64,000 bases of DNA from Hoeflea_A sp040932035 (GCF_040932035.1 NZ_JBFRBB010000002.1:1054001-1118000); one strand, 5' to 3'. Positions 18,506 through 28,226 are shown, numbered from the stretch's first letter. Notes: generated by a model from the letters alone, not told the origin. Numbers and translations: made by a program.

Positions 18506-19489
18506 TCAGCCCCAAAGTTCACGTTTGGAAGGATGAACGCCCAAGGCGTCATATAACAAAGGATTGGGCCGATCCTTGGCAAGCAGCAGCGGCCCGTCCA
18601 GATCGACAATATCAGCACCCTGAGCGACAAGCACCGCCGGCGCCATGGCCAGCGATGAAGCCACCATGCATCCGACCATGATCCCCATTCCGGCTTCAAC
18701 CGCGTCCCGCTTCAGCGCTAGAGCTTCCGTCAGGCCGCCCGTCTTGTCGAGCTTGATGTTGATCATGTCGTATTTGCCAATCATGTCAGGCAGCGACGCC
18801 CGGTCATGACAACTTTCATCGGCGCAAACCGGCAGCGTTCGGTCCATTTCGGAAAGCGCTTCATCCTGGCCTGCGGGAAGCGGCTGCTCCACCATTTTGA
18901 CACCGAGCCTGATTAACTCGGGAGCGAGCTCGCTGTAGATCTGCGGCGTCCAACCCTCATTGGCATCGACGATGATGGCCGCATCCGGCGCACCGGCGCG
19001 TACCGCCTCCAGACGGGCAAGATCCCCTTCGCCGCCAAGCTTGATTTTCAGGAGCGGCCGCTGCGCATTGCGCTGCGCCTTTTTTTGCATCACCTCCGGC
19101 TCCTCAAGGGACAGGGTGAATGCCGTTTGCACCGGTAGCGGTTCGGGCAGACCGGCCAGCGCGTAAGCTCGTTTTCCGGCACGCTTTGCCTCAAGGTCCC
19201 ACATGGCGCAGTCGATCGCATTGCGCGCCGCACCGCCCGGGAGCCGGTATTGCAGTTCCTGCCGGCTCATTCCGGCAGCAAGATCATCCCGCAAGGAGGA
19301 AATCTCTTCGATGACACCTTCGACAGTCTCGTCATAGCGCGCATAGGGAACGCTCTCGCCATACCCGGCGTGATCTCCGTCCCGCAGCGTGACGGTGACG
19401 GTTCGCGCCTCGGTGCGCGAGCCGCGTGAAATCGTAAAGACTTCGGCCAGTGGAAAGACCGTTTCTGAAACCGTCAGCGAAAGAGCCAT
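18506..19489 (-). CDS. dgcA: Enolase-superfamily epimerase DgcA (N-acetyl-D-glutamate racemase or dipeptide epimerase type)
   Basis: The 327-residue protein carries the enolase-superfamily residues of the Ala-Glu epimerase group: the KxK pair in LLKIKLGG (K148, K150), metal ligands D175 (VDANEGW), E201 (VEQPL) and D224 (ADES), and K246 in NIKLDKTGG. I chose the ATG at 19489, 4 bp beyond the dgcN stop; the longer open frame runs into dgcN and is spurious. Next to dgcN, this homologue is best explained as the racemase of the D-glutamate route in which DgcN acetylates D-Glu and DgcA racemises the product. Confidence 0.85.
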   Translation of the reverse strand: MALSLTVSETVFPLAEVFTISRGSRTEARTVTVTLRDGDHAGYGESVPYARYDETVEGVIEEISSLRDDLAAGMSRQELQYRLPGGAARNAIDCAMWDLEAKRAGKRAYALAGLPEPLPVQTAFTLSLEEPEVMQKKAQRNAQRPLLKIKLGGEGDLARLEAVRAGAPDAAIIVDANEGWTPQIYSELAPELIRLGVKMVEQPLPAGQDEALSEMDRTLPVCADESCHDRASLPDMIGKYDMINIKLDKTGGLTEALALKRDAVEAGMGIMVGCMVASSLAMAPAVLVAQGADIVDLDGPLLLAKDRPNPLLYDALGVHPSKRELWG

Positions 19490-19493
19490 GGCG

Positions 19494-20489
19494 TCATCCG
19501 AGCGCATCAACCAGACGTGCCGCCCCGTGCCGGTACGGATCGACGGTCGGAAGCCCCATGCGTTTTTCCACCTTCGCCACATAGTCCGACGCTTCGTCCT
19601 CACCCATCGCCGAGGTATTGAGCGCAATGCCCGTCACCTCGCAGTCCGGATTGACGATGCGGCCAAGCAACAGCACCGTGTCGCGCAGCAATTCGAGGCT
19701 CTGGGCGTGGTAATCCGGCAGGCCGCGCATGTGCGGCCGGTTCGGCTCGTCGCACAGGATCAGCGCATCCGGCTGTCCGCCATGGATAAGCGCCATCGAC
19801 ACGCCCGAATAGGACGGGTGGAAGATACTGCCCTGCCCCTCGATGAGATCCCAGTGATCGTCATCATTGTCGGGCGTCAGATATTCGACCGCTCCGGCCA
19901 TGAAATCGGCGACCACCGCATCGAGCGGCACACCCGCGCCGGTGATCAGGATGCCGGTCTGACCGGTTGCCCTGAAACTCGCCTTCATGCCGCGCTGGCG
20001 CATTTCACGCTCAATGCAAAGCGCCGTATACATTTTGCCGATGGAGCAGTCGCTGCCGACGGCAAGGCAACGTTTGCCGCTGCGCTTCTTGCCGTTGGCG
20101 ATCGGATAGTCGACGCTTGGAATGCGCACATCGTGCAGTTTGCGGCCATGTTGCGCGGCAAGTTCGACGAGCGCCGGCTCGTCGCCCAGATGATTGTGCA
20201 GACCGGAGGCCAGATCCATGCCGGCCGAAAGCGCTTGTTTCAGCACATCGAGCCAACTGCCGGAAATAACCCCGCCGCGATTGGCAACGCCGATCACCAG
20301 GGTTTTCGCTCCCCTTGCAACGGCCTCATCGATCGTCAGGTCATCAATATCCATATCGGCATTGCAGCCCGGAAGGCGCAGCTGACCAACGGCAAGTTCC
20401 GGCCGCCAGTCTTTAATACCCTGAGCAACCTTCGCCGCAAGGGCATCCGGCGCATCACCAAGAAACAGAAGATAGGGCGTTTGAATCAA
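19494..20489 (-). CDS. dgcN: DUF1611 protein DgcN (D-glutamate N-acetyltransferase type)
   Basis: The 331-residue protein matches the DUF1611 layout: a Rossmann-like N-terminal part and a P-loop-like motif GSDCSIGKM (G145-M153) in the C-terminal domain, followed by EGQGSIFHPSYSGV. Homologues paired with DgcA are described as D-glutamate N-acetyltransferases. It is the first gene of a three-gene operon with dgcA and a D-aminotransferase. The 119 bp before it separate it from the xylose operon upstream. Confidence 0.85.
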   Translation of the reverse strand: MIQTPYLLFLGDAPDALAAKVAQGIKDWRPELAVGQLRLPGCNADMDIDDLTIDEAVARGAKTLVIGVANRGGVISGSWLDVLKQALSAGMDLASGLHNHLGDEPALVELAAQHGRKLHDVRIPSVDYPIANGKKRSGKRCLAVGSDCSIGKMYTALCIEREMRQRGMKASFRATGQTGILITGAGVPLDAVVADFMAGAVEYLTPDNDDDHWDLIEGQGSIFHPSYSGVSMALIHGGQPDALILCDEPNRPHMRGLPDYHAQSLELLRDTVLLLGRIVNPDCEVTGIALNTSAMGEDEASDYVAKVEKRMGLPTVDPYRHGAARLVDALG

Positions 20490-20608
20490 GTTCGGCTCCG
20501 CTTGTCACACGAATGGGCAAAGCGAATTTATGAATTGTTCGCGACCGAAATGCCAGCGCCAATAACAAATAAACTATGGACCGACCCATCCGCTACAAAC
20601 GGACCTTC

Positions 20609-21919
20609 TCAGACATATCTGTTGACGATGTTCTCCAGATATTCCTGCCGGCCCGAATTCGGTTTCGGATTGATATCGTTTGCCTCGACGCGATTTGCGA
20701 TGTCCTCGAGGCTCTGTTCGCCTGCGAGCATCTTCTGCGCATCAGCGCTTTGCCACCCCGCATAGCGCTCTTCTACAAAGCCCGGCAGAATGCCGTCCTC
20801 GATCATGGCGGCGGCCGCTTTCAGTCCCCGCGCACAGCAATCCATGCCGCCAATATGCGCCAGAAGCAGATCGTCGGGCTCCAGTGATTGGCGCCGCAAC
20901 TTGGCGTCGAAATTCGTGCCACCCGAGGCAAAACCGCCGCCCTTCAGGATGTGGTAATAGGCAAGCGCCATTTCCGGCACATTGTTCGGGAACTGATCCG
21001 TATCCCAGCCCGACTGGTAGTCGTTGCGGTTCATGTCGATGGAGCCGAAAATACCGAGCGCCTGGGCTGTCGCTAGTTCATGTTCAAATGAATGGCCGGC
21101 AAGGATTGCATGGCCCTGTTCGATATTGACCCGCACTTCGTTTTCCAGCCCGTAGCGCTTGAGGAAACCATAGACCGTCGCAACGTCGAAATCGTACTGG
21201 TGCTTTGTCGGCTCCTGCGGCTTCGGCTCGATCAGGATCGTACCCTCAAAGCCGATCTTGTGCTTGTATTCGACAACAAGGTTCAAAAACCGCCCTAGCT
21301 GATCGAGCTCGCGGCCCATGTCGGTGTTGAGCAGTGTCTCATAGCCCTCGCGTCCGCCCCACAGCACATAGTTTTCGCCGCCGAGCCGGTGGGTCGCATC
21401 GATGCAGGTCTTGACCGTCGCAGCGCCGAAGGCAAACACATCCGGGTCCGGATTGGTGGCGGCACCGGCCATATAGCGGCTGTTGGAAAAGAGGTTCGCC
21501 GTTCCCCACAGGAGTTTCAGGCCGGTGTCTGCCTGTTTGCGCTCAAAATATTCGACAATCGCGTTGAGGTTCTTCGTATTCTCGGCAAAGTTCGCCCCTT
21601 CAGGACGCACATCCGCATCGTGGAAGCAGTAATAGGGGACGCCCAGAAGCGAGAACATCTCGAAGGCGACATCGGCTTTCAAATAGGCTGCATCCATTGT
21701 ATCGCCGAACCATGGGCGGTCGAAGGTCTGTCCGCCAAAGGGATCCAGCCCCGGCCAGCAGAAATTGTGCCAGTAGCAAACAGCAAAGCGAAGATGGTCT
21801 TCCATCCGCTTGCCGAGCACCTCCTCGTCAGCATTGTAGTGACGGTAGGCCAAAGGGTTACGGCTGTCCGACCCTTCGTAGGAGATCTTCTCGATTGATC
21901 CAAAAAAACCGGTACTCAT
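20609..21919 (-). CDS. xylA: Xylose isomerase
   Basis: The 436-residue length fits class II xylose isomerase. Hallmark segments include YEGSDSRNPLAYRHYN, the catalytic-histidine region PYYCFHDADV, the metal ligands in ILIEPKPQEPTKHQYD, and GHSFEHELATAQALG, IDMNRND, GGTNFDAKLRR. It interconverts D-xylose and D-xylulose. It overlaps xylB in an ATGA and is the last gene of the xylose operon. Confidence 0.96.
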   Translation of the reverse strand: MSTGFFGSIEKISYEGSDSRNPLAYRHYNADEEVLGKRMEDHLRFAVCYWHNFCWPGLDPFGGQTFDRPWFGDTMDAAYLKADVAFEMFSLLGVPYYCFHDADVRPEGANFAENTKNLNAIVEYFERKQADTGLKLLWGTANLFSNSRYMAGAATNPDPDVFAFGAATVKTCIDATHRLGGENYVLWGGREGYETLLNTDMGRELDQLGRFLNLVVEYKHKIGFEGTILIEPKPQEPTKHQYDFDVATVYGFLKRYGLENEVRVNIEQGHAILAGHSFEHELATAQALGIFGSIDMNRNDYQSGWDTDQFPNNVPEMALAYYHILKGGGFASGGTNFDAKLRRQSLEPDDLLLAHIGGMDCCARGLKAAAAMIEDGILPGFVEERYAGWQSADAQKMLAGEQSLEDIANRVEANDINPKPNSGRQEYLENIVNRYV

Positions 21920-23364
21920 GACATGGTACTCCGAATGGCCGGATAGGTTTTCCGGTACAGTTGATAGGCGTCTTCAAAAGCCGAACGCAATTCAACGTCG
22001 GGCTCGATTGTCTGATCGATGTCGGGAGGCGTGCAGGCTGAAAGGGATGCCTCGCCTGCTGCAAGCATGCCAAGCCGCGCCGCCCCGAACGCAGCGCCCA
22101 CATCACCTGCCGCGGGGATGTCCACCGGCTTGTTCAGTGCCGTCGCGATGGCCCGCAGCCAGTAGACAGAGCGTGATCCCCCGCCGCTGGCAAGAAGACG
22201 GTCAACGCTTGTTCCCGCAGCGCCAAGCGCTTCCAGACTGTCGCGGAAGGCAAAGGCGATCCCCTGCAATATCGATGCGGTAATCGCGGCACGGTCGGTG
22301 GTGTGTGAAATGCCGGTCAAAACGCCGCGGATTCCTGCATCATTGTGGGGCGTCCGCTCGCCGGAGAGATACGGAAGGAACACCCCCTGTGGCGCATGCA
22401 GCGCATCGCCGAGTTCCGCCGTCAACGCTGCTGCCGATTGACTGGTAATGACTGCAAACCAGTTGAGGGTGTCGGTGGCGGAAAGAATGACGCCCATCTG
22501 GTGCCAGCTATCGGGAACCGCGTGACAAAATGTGTGCACCGCGCTTTCGGGGTTCGGGCGATAGGCATTGTTGGCCGCAAACAGCACGCCGGAGGTCCCG
22601 AGCGAAACAAAGGCCGCCCCTTCGCCAACCGTTCCCATGCCGATGGCAGTCGCCGCATTGTCTCCTGCCCCGCCGGCGACAACGGTACCGGGCTCCATGC
22701 CCAATTCGTTCGCCAGTGTGGCCCGCAACCCACCGCTCACTTGCGATCCCTCGACTAGCCGCGGCATTTGCCGCGGTTCCATGTCCGATGCCGCCAGCAG
22801 CTCCGACGACCAAGAGCGTTCACCGACATCAAGCCAGCTTGTGCCCGACGCGTCCGACATCTCGGATACAAATTCACCGGTCAGCCAGAGCCGCAGGTAG
22901 TCCTTCGGCAACAACACCTTGGCAGTTTTCGAAAAGATGTCGGGTTCGTTATCTTTCACCCAGACAAGCTTGGGCGCTGTAAAACCGGGAAAGACGATAT
23001 TGCCCGATAGCGCCCGAAAGCGCGGATCGGCGTCCAGAGCAGCCGCCTCCGCATGGGCGCGGGTGTCGTTCCACAAAATGCAGGGGCGCAATACGCGATC
23101 CGCACGGTCAAGCAAGGTGGCACCGTGCATCTGACCGGAAAGGCCAATGCCTTTGACGTCTGCAAGCTCCGCCGGCTTTTTGGCACGGAGTTTGCCGATG
23201 GCGGATTTCGTCGCAGTGATCCAGTCTGCCGGATCCTGCTCCGACCAGCCGGCGGCCGGTCGCGACACAGCAAGATCGGCAACGGCTGACGCTACGATCG
23301 ACTGGTCATCGTCAATGATGAGCGCCTTGACACCCGATGTGCCGAGATCAATTCCCAGATACAT
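21916..23364 (-). CDS. xylB: Xylulokinase
   Basis: The 482-residue FGGY kinase begins MYLGIDLGTSGVKALIID (phosphate-binding loop), has SGQMHGATLLD in the sugar site, the ATP-site GGAGDNAATAIGMG and GGGSRSVYWL, and the late GAAFGAARLG. It phosphorylates D-xylulose. It precedes xylA with a 4-bp overlap and follows xylG by about 150 bp; that gap carries no gene and may hold a processing site or internal promoter. Confidence 0.95.
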   Translation of the reverse strand: MYLGIDLGTSGVKALIIDDDQSIVASAVADLAVSRPAAGWSEQDPADWITATKSAIGKLRAKKPAELADVKGIGLSGQMHGATLLDRADRVLRPCILWNDTRAHAEAAALDADPRFRALSGNIVFPGFTAPKLVWVKDNEPDIFSKTAKVLLPKDYLRLWLTGEFVSEMSDASGTSWLDVGERSWSSELLAASDMEPRQMPRLVEGSQVSGGLRATLANELGMEPGTVVAGGAGDNAATAIGMGTVGEGAAFVSLGTSGVLFAANNAYRPNPESAVHTFCHAVPDSWHQMGVILSATDTLNWFAVITSQSAAALTAELGDALHAPQGVFLPYLSGERTPHNDAGIRGVLTGISHTTDRAAITASILQGIAFAFRDSLEALGAAGTSVDRLLASGGGSRSVYWLRAIATALNKPVDIPAAGDVGAAFGAARLGMLAAGEASLSACTPPDIDQTIEPDVELRSAFEDAYQLYRKTYPAIRSTMS

Positions 23365-23515
23365 TCAACCTCCAACGTCGCGGCACCTGTTCGGCAAAGC
23401 GAACGCCGGTCCCGCGCCCTGAATACATCTTCGCAAAGCACCAGACAGGTGCCACTCCGGCCGCAACCCGCGGTCTCGCATCACGCTCCGGCCAGACCGG
23501 AGCGCAATTTCAGTG

Positions 23516-24304
23516 TCAGGACGAAAGCGCACCCGGTCCCGGTATTGCTCCGGGCGGGCACTTGCCGAGAATGATCATCCCAAGCACTTCATCCTTATCG
23601 ACGTCCTCGGTCTTAGCATAACCGACGACCTGGCCGTTTTTCATCACCGCCACCCGGTCAGCAAGATCGAACACATCCGCAATATCGTGGCTGATCAGAA
23701 AAATGCCAATGCCTTCTGACTTGAGCTGCAGGATCAACTCCGAAACCTGCGCCGTTTCCTCAGGGCCAAGGGCCGCAGTCGGCTCGTCCATGATCAGGAT
23801 GCGGGCATTGAACAGGATGGCCCGGGCAATGGCGACCGACTGCCGCTGCCCGCCCGACAAAGCCTTGACCGGTTCCTTGAAGCGCTGGAACCGCGGATTG
23901 AGCCGGCCCATGACTTCCCGGGCCTTGGCTTCCATAGCCACGTCATCAAGCGTTCCCCAGGGCGTCAGAAGTTCACGCCCGAGATAAAGATTGGCGGCGG
24001 TATCGACATTATCCGCAAGTGCAAGCGTCTGATAGATCGTCTCGATCCCGTAGCCTTTGGCGTCACGCGGGTTGTTGATCGTTGCCGGCTGACCGTCGAT
24101 GTGGATTTCTCCGCCATCGCGCTGGTAGGCACCCGACAGGATCTTGATCAGCGTCGATTTGCCTGCCCCATTGTGTCCCAGCAAGGCCACCACCTCGCCG
24201 GGGAACAAATCGACCGATGCGTGATCAACGGCGTGGATGCCGCCAAAGGAAATCGATACGTCACGCATATCGACAAGGGACTGAGTTGCTGTATTGGTAT
24301 TCAT
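23516..24304 (-). CDS. xylG: Xylose ABC transporter ATP-binding protein
   Basis: The 262-residue protein has a single ABC ATPase domain: Walker A GHNGAGKST, signature LSGGQRQSVAIARA, Walker B ILIMDEPTAAL and the H-loop LISHDI. CUT2 ATPases such as E. coli XylG have about 500 residues with two domains; this half-size form is common in rhizobia and is not a truncation, since the frame ends normally. It energises xylose uptake with XylH and XylF. Confidence 0.92.
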   Translation of the reverse strand: MNTNTATQSLVDMRDVSISFGGIHAVDHASVDLFPGEVVALLGHNGAGKSTLIKILSGAYQRDGGEIHIDGQPATINNPRDAKGYGIETIYQTLALADNVDTAANLYLGRELLTPWGTLDDVAMEAKAREVMGRLNPRFQRFKEPVKALSGGQRQSVAIARAILFNARILIMDEPTAALGPEETAQVSELILQLKSEGIGIFLISHDIADVFDLADRVAVMKNGQVVGYAKTEDVDKDEVLGMIILGKCPPGAIPGPGALSS

Positions 24305-24320
24305 CTCTTTATCCCTCGCG

Positions 24321-25643
24321 TTAGTGTTGAGCTCTGCGATAGAGCGAATCGAGCCAGACCGCGATCACCAGAACGATTCCGACAACAATGTTCTGCAACG
24401 GCGTGTCGAGCCCCATCAGCACCATTCCGGACTGTAGCGACTGCATAACCAGTGCCCCGATCATCGCACCGGCTATCGTGCCGACACCACCGGCGAGCGA
24501 CGTGCCGCCGATAACCGCGGCAGCAATGGTCAGCAGCTCGTCAAGCGTTCCTTGCGCATTCGTTGCTGCATTCAGGCGGGCTGTTGAAATGGCCGCGGCG
24601 ATGGCGCAGAGAATTCCCATGATGATGAAGATTTTCATGGTCACCCAGCGGGTGTTGATACCGGCAAGATCGGTGGCTTCCGGATTGCCGCCAAGCGCGA
24701 ACACATAACGCCCGAACCGCGTTCGGGTCGCAAGAAATGTCATCACAATGGCAACGCAGATTGCGACAAGTACGGGGATGGCAACGCCATGACCGATGAA
24801 AATCTCGGTTTCGACGCCTTCCAACAGGCCCGCCTTGATCTGCTTGCGGATAATGCCGATCGGCCAATAGTAGATGTTGGCGATAAGCACCGCGCCAAGA
24901 ACCAGAACGCAGCCGAGAGTTCCCAGAAAAACCTCAGCCCAGACGGGACGCAGGGGAAACTGGAAGCGTTTGCGCTGTCGGCGCGAATTGAAGATCATCG
25001 CGACAAGCGCCACGCACACAATAAGGCCAACAATCCAGCTGGCGATCTCGCCGATCGATCCGGCCGGGCCGCCGCCCATCAGACGGAAAGTGGAATCCAT
25101 CGGTGCGACTGTACGCCCGGATGTGACCCACCATGCGGCGCCACGCCAGACAAGCAGGCCACCGAGAGTGACGATAAAGGCTGGCACGCCGAGATAAGCG
25201 ATGATGTAGCCATGCAGCCCACCGATAGCGGCACCAACCGCAATGCCGACGATCAACGCGATGATCCACGTAAAGGGATTGTCGAAGCCGATGAGGCCGG
25301 GCAGAATTTCGGCCTGAGTGACGGCCATGATCATGCCGACAAAACCCAGTATCGAGCCGACCGACAAATCGATGTTCCGGGTCACAATGACCAGCACCAT
25401 GCCTGTTGCCATGACGGCGACGGAGGCAGTCTGTACCGACAGGTTCCATAGGTTTCGAGGCGTCAGAAACAGACCGCCAGAAAAAATATCAAATAAAATC
25501 CAGATCAGCAGTAACGCGCCAATCATGCCAAGCATGCGTGTGTCGAGTTCGGTCGCCCTGATAAACCGGGCAACGACGGACAACTCCGATGCGCGGGCCC
25601 TGTCGGTGGCCTGTGTGGTTTGAGGTTCCGTGCTGTCTGTCAT
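24321..25643 (-). CDS. xylH: Xylose ABC transporter permease
   Basis: The 440-residue protein is a CUT2 permease with about ten hydrophobic segments and family motifs VTRNIDLSVGSILGF, GLHGYIIAYLGVPAFIVTLGG, GGNPEATDLAGIN and IAAAVIGGTSLAGGVGT. I chose the ATG at 25643, which has GGGAGCC upstream; the longer frame runs into the xylF 3' hairpin. It lies between xylF and xylG in the operon. Confidence 0.94.
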   Translation of the reverse strand: MTDSTEPQTTQATDRARASELSVVARFIRATELDTRMLGMIGALLLIWILFDIFSGGLFLTPRNLWNLSVQTASVAVMATGMVLVIVTRNIDLSVGSILGFVGMIMAVTQAEILPGLIGFDNPFTWIIALIVGIAVGAAIGGLHGYIIAYLGVPAFIVTLGGLLVWRGAAWWVTSGRTVAPMDSTFRLMGGGPAGSIGEIASWIVGLIVCVALVAMIFNSRRQRKRFQFPLRPVWAEVFLGTLGCVLVLGAVLIANIYYWPIGIIRKQIKAGLLEGVETEIFIGHGVAIPVLVAICVAIVMTFLATRTRFGRYVFALGGNPEATDLAGINTRWVTMKIFIIMGILCAIAAAISTARLNAATNAQGTLDELLTIAAAVIGGTSLAGGVGTIAGAMIGALVMQSLQSGMVLMGLDTPLQNIVVGIVLVIAVWLDSLYRRAQH

Positions 25644-25675
25644 TGCGGCTCCCCCTCCTGGCTGTTTATTGTGAA

Positions 25676-25705
25676 AACGCCGCGACCGGCTAGGATCGCG
25701 GCGTT
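25676..25705 (-). terminator. Intercistronic hairpin after xylF
   Basis: AACGCCGCGA (25676-25685) pairs perfectly with TCGCGGCGTT (25696-25705) around a 10-base loop, between the xylF stop and the xylH start. On the transcribed strand only two further Ts follow, so it is more likely an mRNA-stabilising or attenuating hairpin that raises binding-protein levels over permease than a full terminator. Confidence 0.65.
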
Positions 25706-25728
25706 CAGATCTAAGGCGATTGTACCAG

Positions 25729-26769
25729 TTAGTTGCAGGCAGCAACGGAACCGGCAGCAACACCCTGGCAAACAACATCCTTGGCAACCCAGCCAGCGTC
25801 GATCACGAGGTCGAGTTTGTCCTGCGTGATCGGGACAGGCGCAAGAAATATGGCGTTCATTTCGATGCCGCCAGGTCCGCCGGACCATTTGACGGCTCCT
25901 GGAACATCAGCCATTGCGGTCCCGTCCGCCAGCACGGATGCGACAACAGCAGCATTCTTGCCAAGCTCGCGTGCATCCTTCCACACCGAAACCGTCTGTG
26001 TACCGAGAGCTACGCGGTTGAGTGCTGCATGGTCACCATCCTGGCCGGAAACCGGAACACTGCCGTCCAAGCCCTGCGCAGAGAGCGCGGCGACAACACC
26101 ACCCGCGGTGCCATCATTGGATGCAACCACAGCATCGACCTTGTTGTCGTTGGCCGTCAGGATCTGCTCCATGTTCTTCTGAGCGTTTTCAGGCTTCCAG
26201 CCGTCGGTATAGGCCTCTCCGACATTTTTGACCTTGCCGGAATCCAAGGCTTCCTTCAGCACTTCCATCTGCCCCGAAAACAGAAAATCGGCGTTCGGAT
26301 CCGCAGACGAGCCCTTGATGAACGCGTAATTGCCTTCCGGCTTTGCAGCAAAGACAGCACGGGCCTGCATGCGGCCGACTTCCTTGTTGTCGAAGGTGAT
26401 GTAGAAAGCTTCCGGATTTTCGATGAGACGATCGTAACCGACAACCGGAATGCCTTCAGCAGAAGCCTTTTCAACCGCAGGGCCGATTGCACCGGCATCC
26501 TGAGCCAGGATGATCAGAGCGTCAGCCCCTTGCGAGATCAGCGACTCGACATCTGTCAGTTGCTTGGATGCAGATGACTGCGCATCGGCGGAAATGTACT
26601 TGTTGCCGGCGGCTTCAATAGCTTTTTTCATCGCCGCTTCATCGGTTTTCCAACGCTCTTCCTGGAAGTTCGACCAGGAAACGCCAATGGTTTTGCCGTC
26701 GGCCATTGCTGAACCGGCAGCCGAAACCGCGAATACCGCACCCAAAAGTGCAGCCTTAAGAATTCTCAT
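25729..26769 (-). CDS. xylF: D-xylose-binding periplasmic protein
   Basis: The 346-residue protein has a signal peptide ending GSAMADG and a type I periplasmic-binding fold. XylF-like segments include IGVSWSNFQEERWKTDE, SQGADALIILAQDAGAI, VASNDGTAGGVVAAL and VPVSGQDGD. I chose the ATG at 26769 because the GGGAGG upstream is about 8 bases away; an in-frame ATG at 26775 is too close to it. It is the first gene of the xylFHG-BA operon. Confidence 0.94.
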   Translation of the reverse strand: MRILKAALLGAVFAVSAAGSAMADGKTIGVSWSNFQEERWKTDEAAMKKAIEAAGNKYISADAQSSASKQLTDVESLISQGADALIILAQDAGAIGPAVEKASAEGIPVVGYDRLIENPEAFYITFDNKEVGRMQARAVFAAKPEGNYAFIKGSSADPNADFLFSGQMEVLKEALDSGKVKNVGEAYTDGWKPENAQKNMEQILTANDNKVDAVVASNDGTAGGVVAALSAQGLDGSVPVSGQDGDHAALNRVALGTQTVSVWKDARELGKNAAVVASVLADGTAMADVPGAVKWSGGPGGIEMNAIFLAPVPITQDKLDLVIDAGWVAKDVVCQGVAAGSVAACN

Positions 26770-26900
26770 GTTCATTACCTCCCGGTGAGTGGACCACCGA
26801 TCCGGTCATTCGGAACGGCAGGTCTCGCTTACACACGAGCCATTTAATTCGAGGCTCGAAAAAAATAGTGACTTAATCGTCAAGCTGTGTCAACTTGAAA

Positions 26901-26953
26901 ATTGCAGGAAGTTAAGTTGTTGTATTGCAGCATTTATTTTGCATTGCAGCATT
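26901..26953. promoter_or_regulatory. Direct repeats ATTGCAGCATT, likely XylR operator
   Basis: ATTGCAGCATT occurs at 26924-26934 and again at 26943-26953, 19 bp apart, with a partial copy ATTGCAG at 26901-26907. They lie in the AT-rich divergent region between xylF and the ROK regulator, directly in front of the latter. ROK repressors often bind repeats in such regions, so this is the best operator candidate here. Confidence 0.5.
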
Positions 26954-26984
26954 CGAGCTCCGAATTTGGAAGGAAAACAAGCCG

Positions 26985-28226
26985 GTGGTTGAACTGGGAC
27001 GATCAGACGATGTGCGCAAGCGCAACCGCAGTCGGATACTGGCGGTTCTGCGCCGCGATGCTCCGATGTCAAGAACGGGGATTTGTGCAAAAACCGGGCT
27101 GAGCCCGTCGACCGTTTCCGCCATAACGTCCGAACTGCTCGACGAAGCGATTATCGTGATTTCCGGAGGCGAAGGCCCGGCCAACCTCGGCCGTGGCCGC
27201 CCCCAGGTAAGACTGGCGCTGAACCCGGATGCGGCGCTGGTAGGATCAGCTGTCCTGCAGCTTGACCGCGTATCCGTGACGATTTCCGACTATTCCGGCA
27301 AGAGCGTTGCGCAAATCGGCCGCGATTTTCGCGCACGCCGAGCATCGCCGCAGGAATTCTTCGACGTCCTCATCGATACGACGCGCCAGGCGCTGGCACA
27401 GATTTCATCTGGCACCGGAAAACTCAAACGCATCAGGCTTGGGGTTCAAGGTGCCACCGACGTTGGCGGCACGTCGATGCTGTGGTCGCCGATCACGCAG
27501 CACCGCGACCTCGCCTTCAAGGCCGAGCTTGAGCGGGAATTCGGAGCCCATGTAAAACTGTCCAACGATTGCAGCATGATAGCACGAGCACTGCACTGGA
27601 GCGCGCCTGAACGGTTCAACCGGAATTACGCGGCGGTTCTGTTGTCCCACGGCATCGGCATGGGCCTGATGCTCAACGGCGAACTCGTCAGCGGCATCCG
27701 GTCATCGGGAACCGAATTCGGTCACATCTCGCATATTCCGAACGGGGCGCTTTGCCGTTGCGGCCGGCGCGGCTGTATCGAGGCCTATGCGGGAGATTAT
27801 GCCATTTACCGCCGGGCACAGGCCTCGGGCGAAACGGCAACGCCCAGGAACGATATTGGTCATTTGGAAATGAACGCAGTCCACGAAGCTGCCATTGCCG
27901 GAAACGAAGACGCTTTGAATGCCTATGCCGAGGCCGGGCAGGCCCTGGGCACGGGTTTGGCGGACATGTATGCGCTTGTGGACTCCTTCCCCGTCGCTTT
28001 TGTCGGCAACGGTACTGAAGCCTTCGAATTCATCGAAAAGCCGCTTCGCGAAGCCATTGCGGCAACCAAACTGGACGTTCTGGGCGAAGCCATCGAGATT
28101 CACTGTTTTCCCGACGAAAACCCTCTGATCGTGGAAGGATGCACCATAACCGCGTTGCTCGAACTCGACGAATTGTTCGCTCAGGCGACGGAACAGGCAA
28201 CAAAGGCAGAAGACAATGTTGTATAG
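26985..28226 (+). CDS. xylR: ROK family transcriptional regulator of xylose genes
   Basis: The protein (413 residues from GTG 26985) has an N-terminal MarR-like winged helix (SRTGICAKTGLSPSTVSAITSELL) and a C-terminal ROK sugar-kinase-like domain with the zinc motif GALCRCGRRGCIEAY. The GTG has GGAAGGA ten bases upstream; the open frame extends 20 codons further back through the operator repeats and is unlikely to be translated. It diverges from xylF and probably represses the operon in the absence of xylose. Its 3' end overlaps the next gene by 11 bp. Confidence 0.88.
   Translation: MVELGRSDDVRKRNRSRILAVLRRDAPMSRTGICAKTGLSPSTVSAITSELLDEAIIVISGGEGPANLGRGRPQVRLALNPDAALVGSAVLQLDRVSVTISDYSGKSVAQIGRDFRARRASPQEFFDVLIDTTRQALAQISSGTGKLKRIRLGVQGATDVGGTSMLWSPITQHRDLAFKAELEREFGAHVKLSNDCSMIARALHWSAPERFNRNYAAVLLSHGIGMGLMLNGELVSGIRSSGTEFGHISHIPNGALCRCGRRGCIEAYAGDYAIYRRAQASGETATPRNDIGHLEMNAVHEAAIAGNEDALNAYAEAGQALGTGLADMYALVDSFPVAFVGNGTEAFEFIEKPLREAIAATKLDVLGEAIEIHCFPDENPLIVEGCTITALLELDELFAQATEQATKAEDNVV

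Noticed and set aside
19389..20765. 458-codon open frame on the + strand
   Set aside because: It runs antisense across dgcA, dgcN and the xylA end, all of which have strong motifs. The translation is arginine/histidine-rich and motif-free.
23516..24304. Truncated xylG pseudogene
   Set aside because: At 262 residues it is half the E. coli size, but all ATPase motifs are intact. The other CUT2 ATPase in the window has the same size, so this is a genuine single-domain form.
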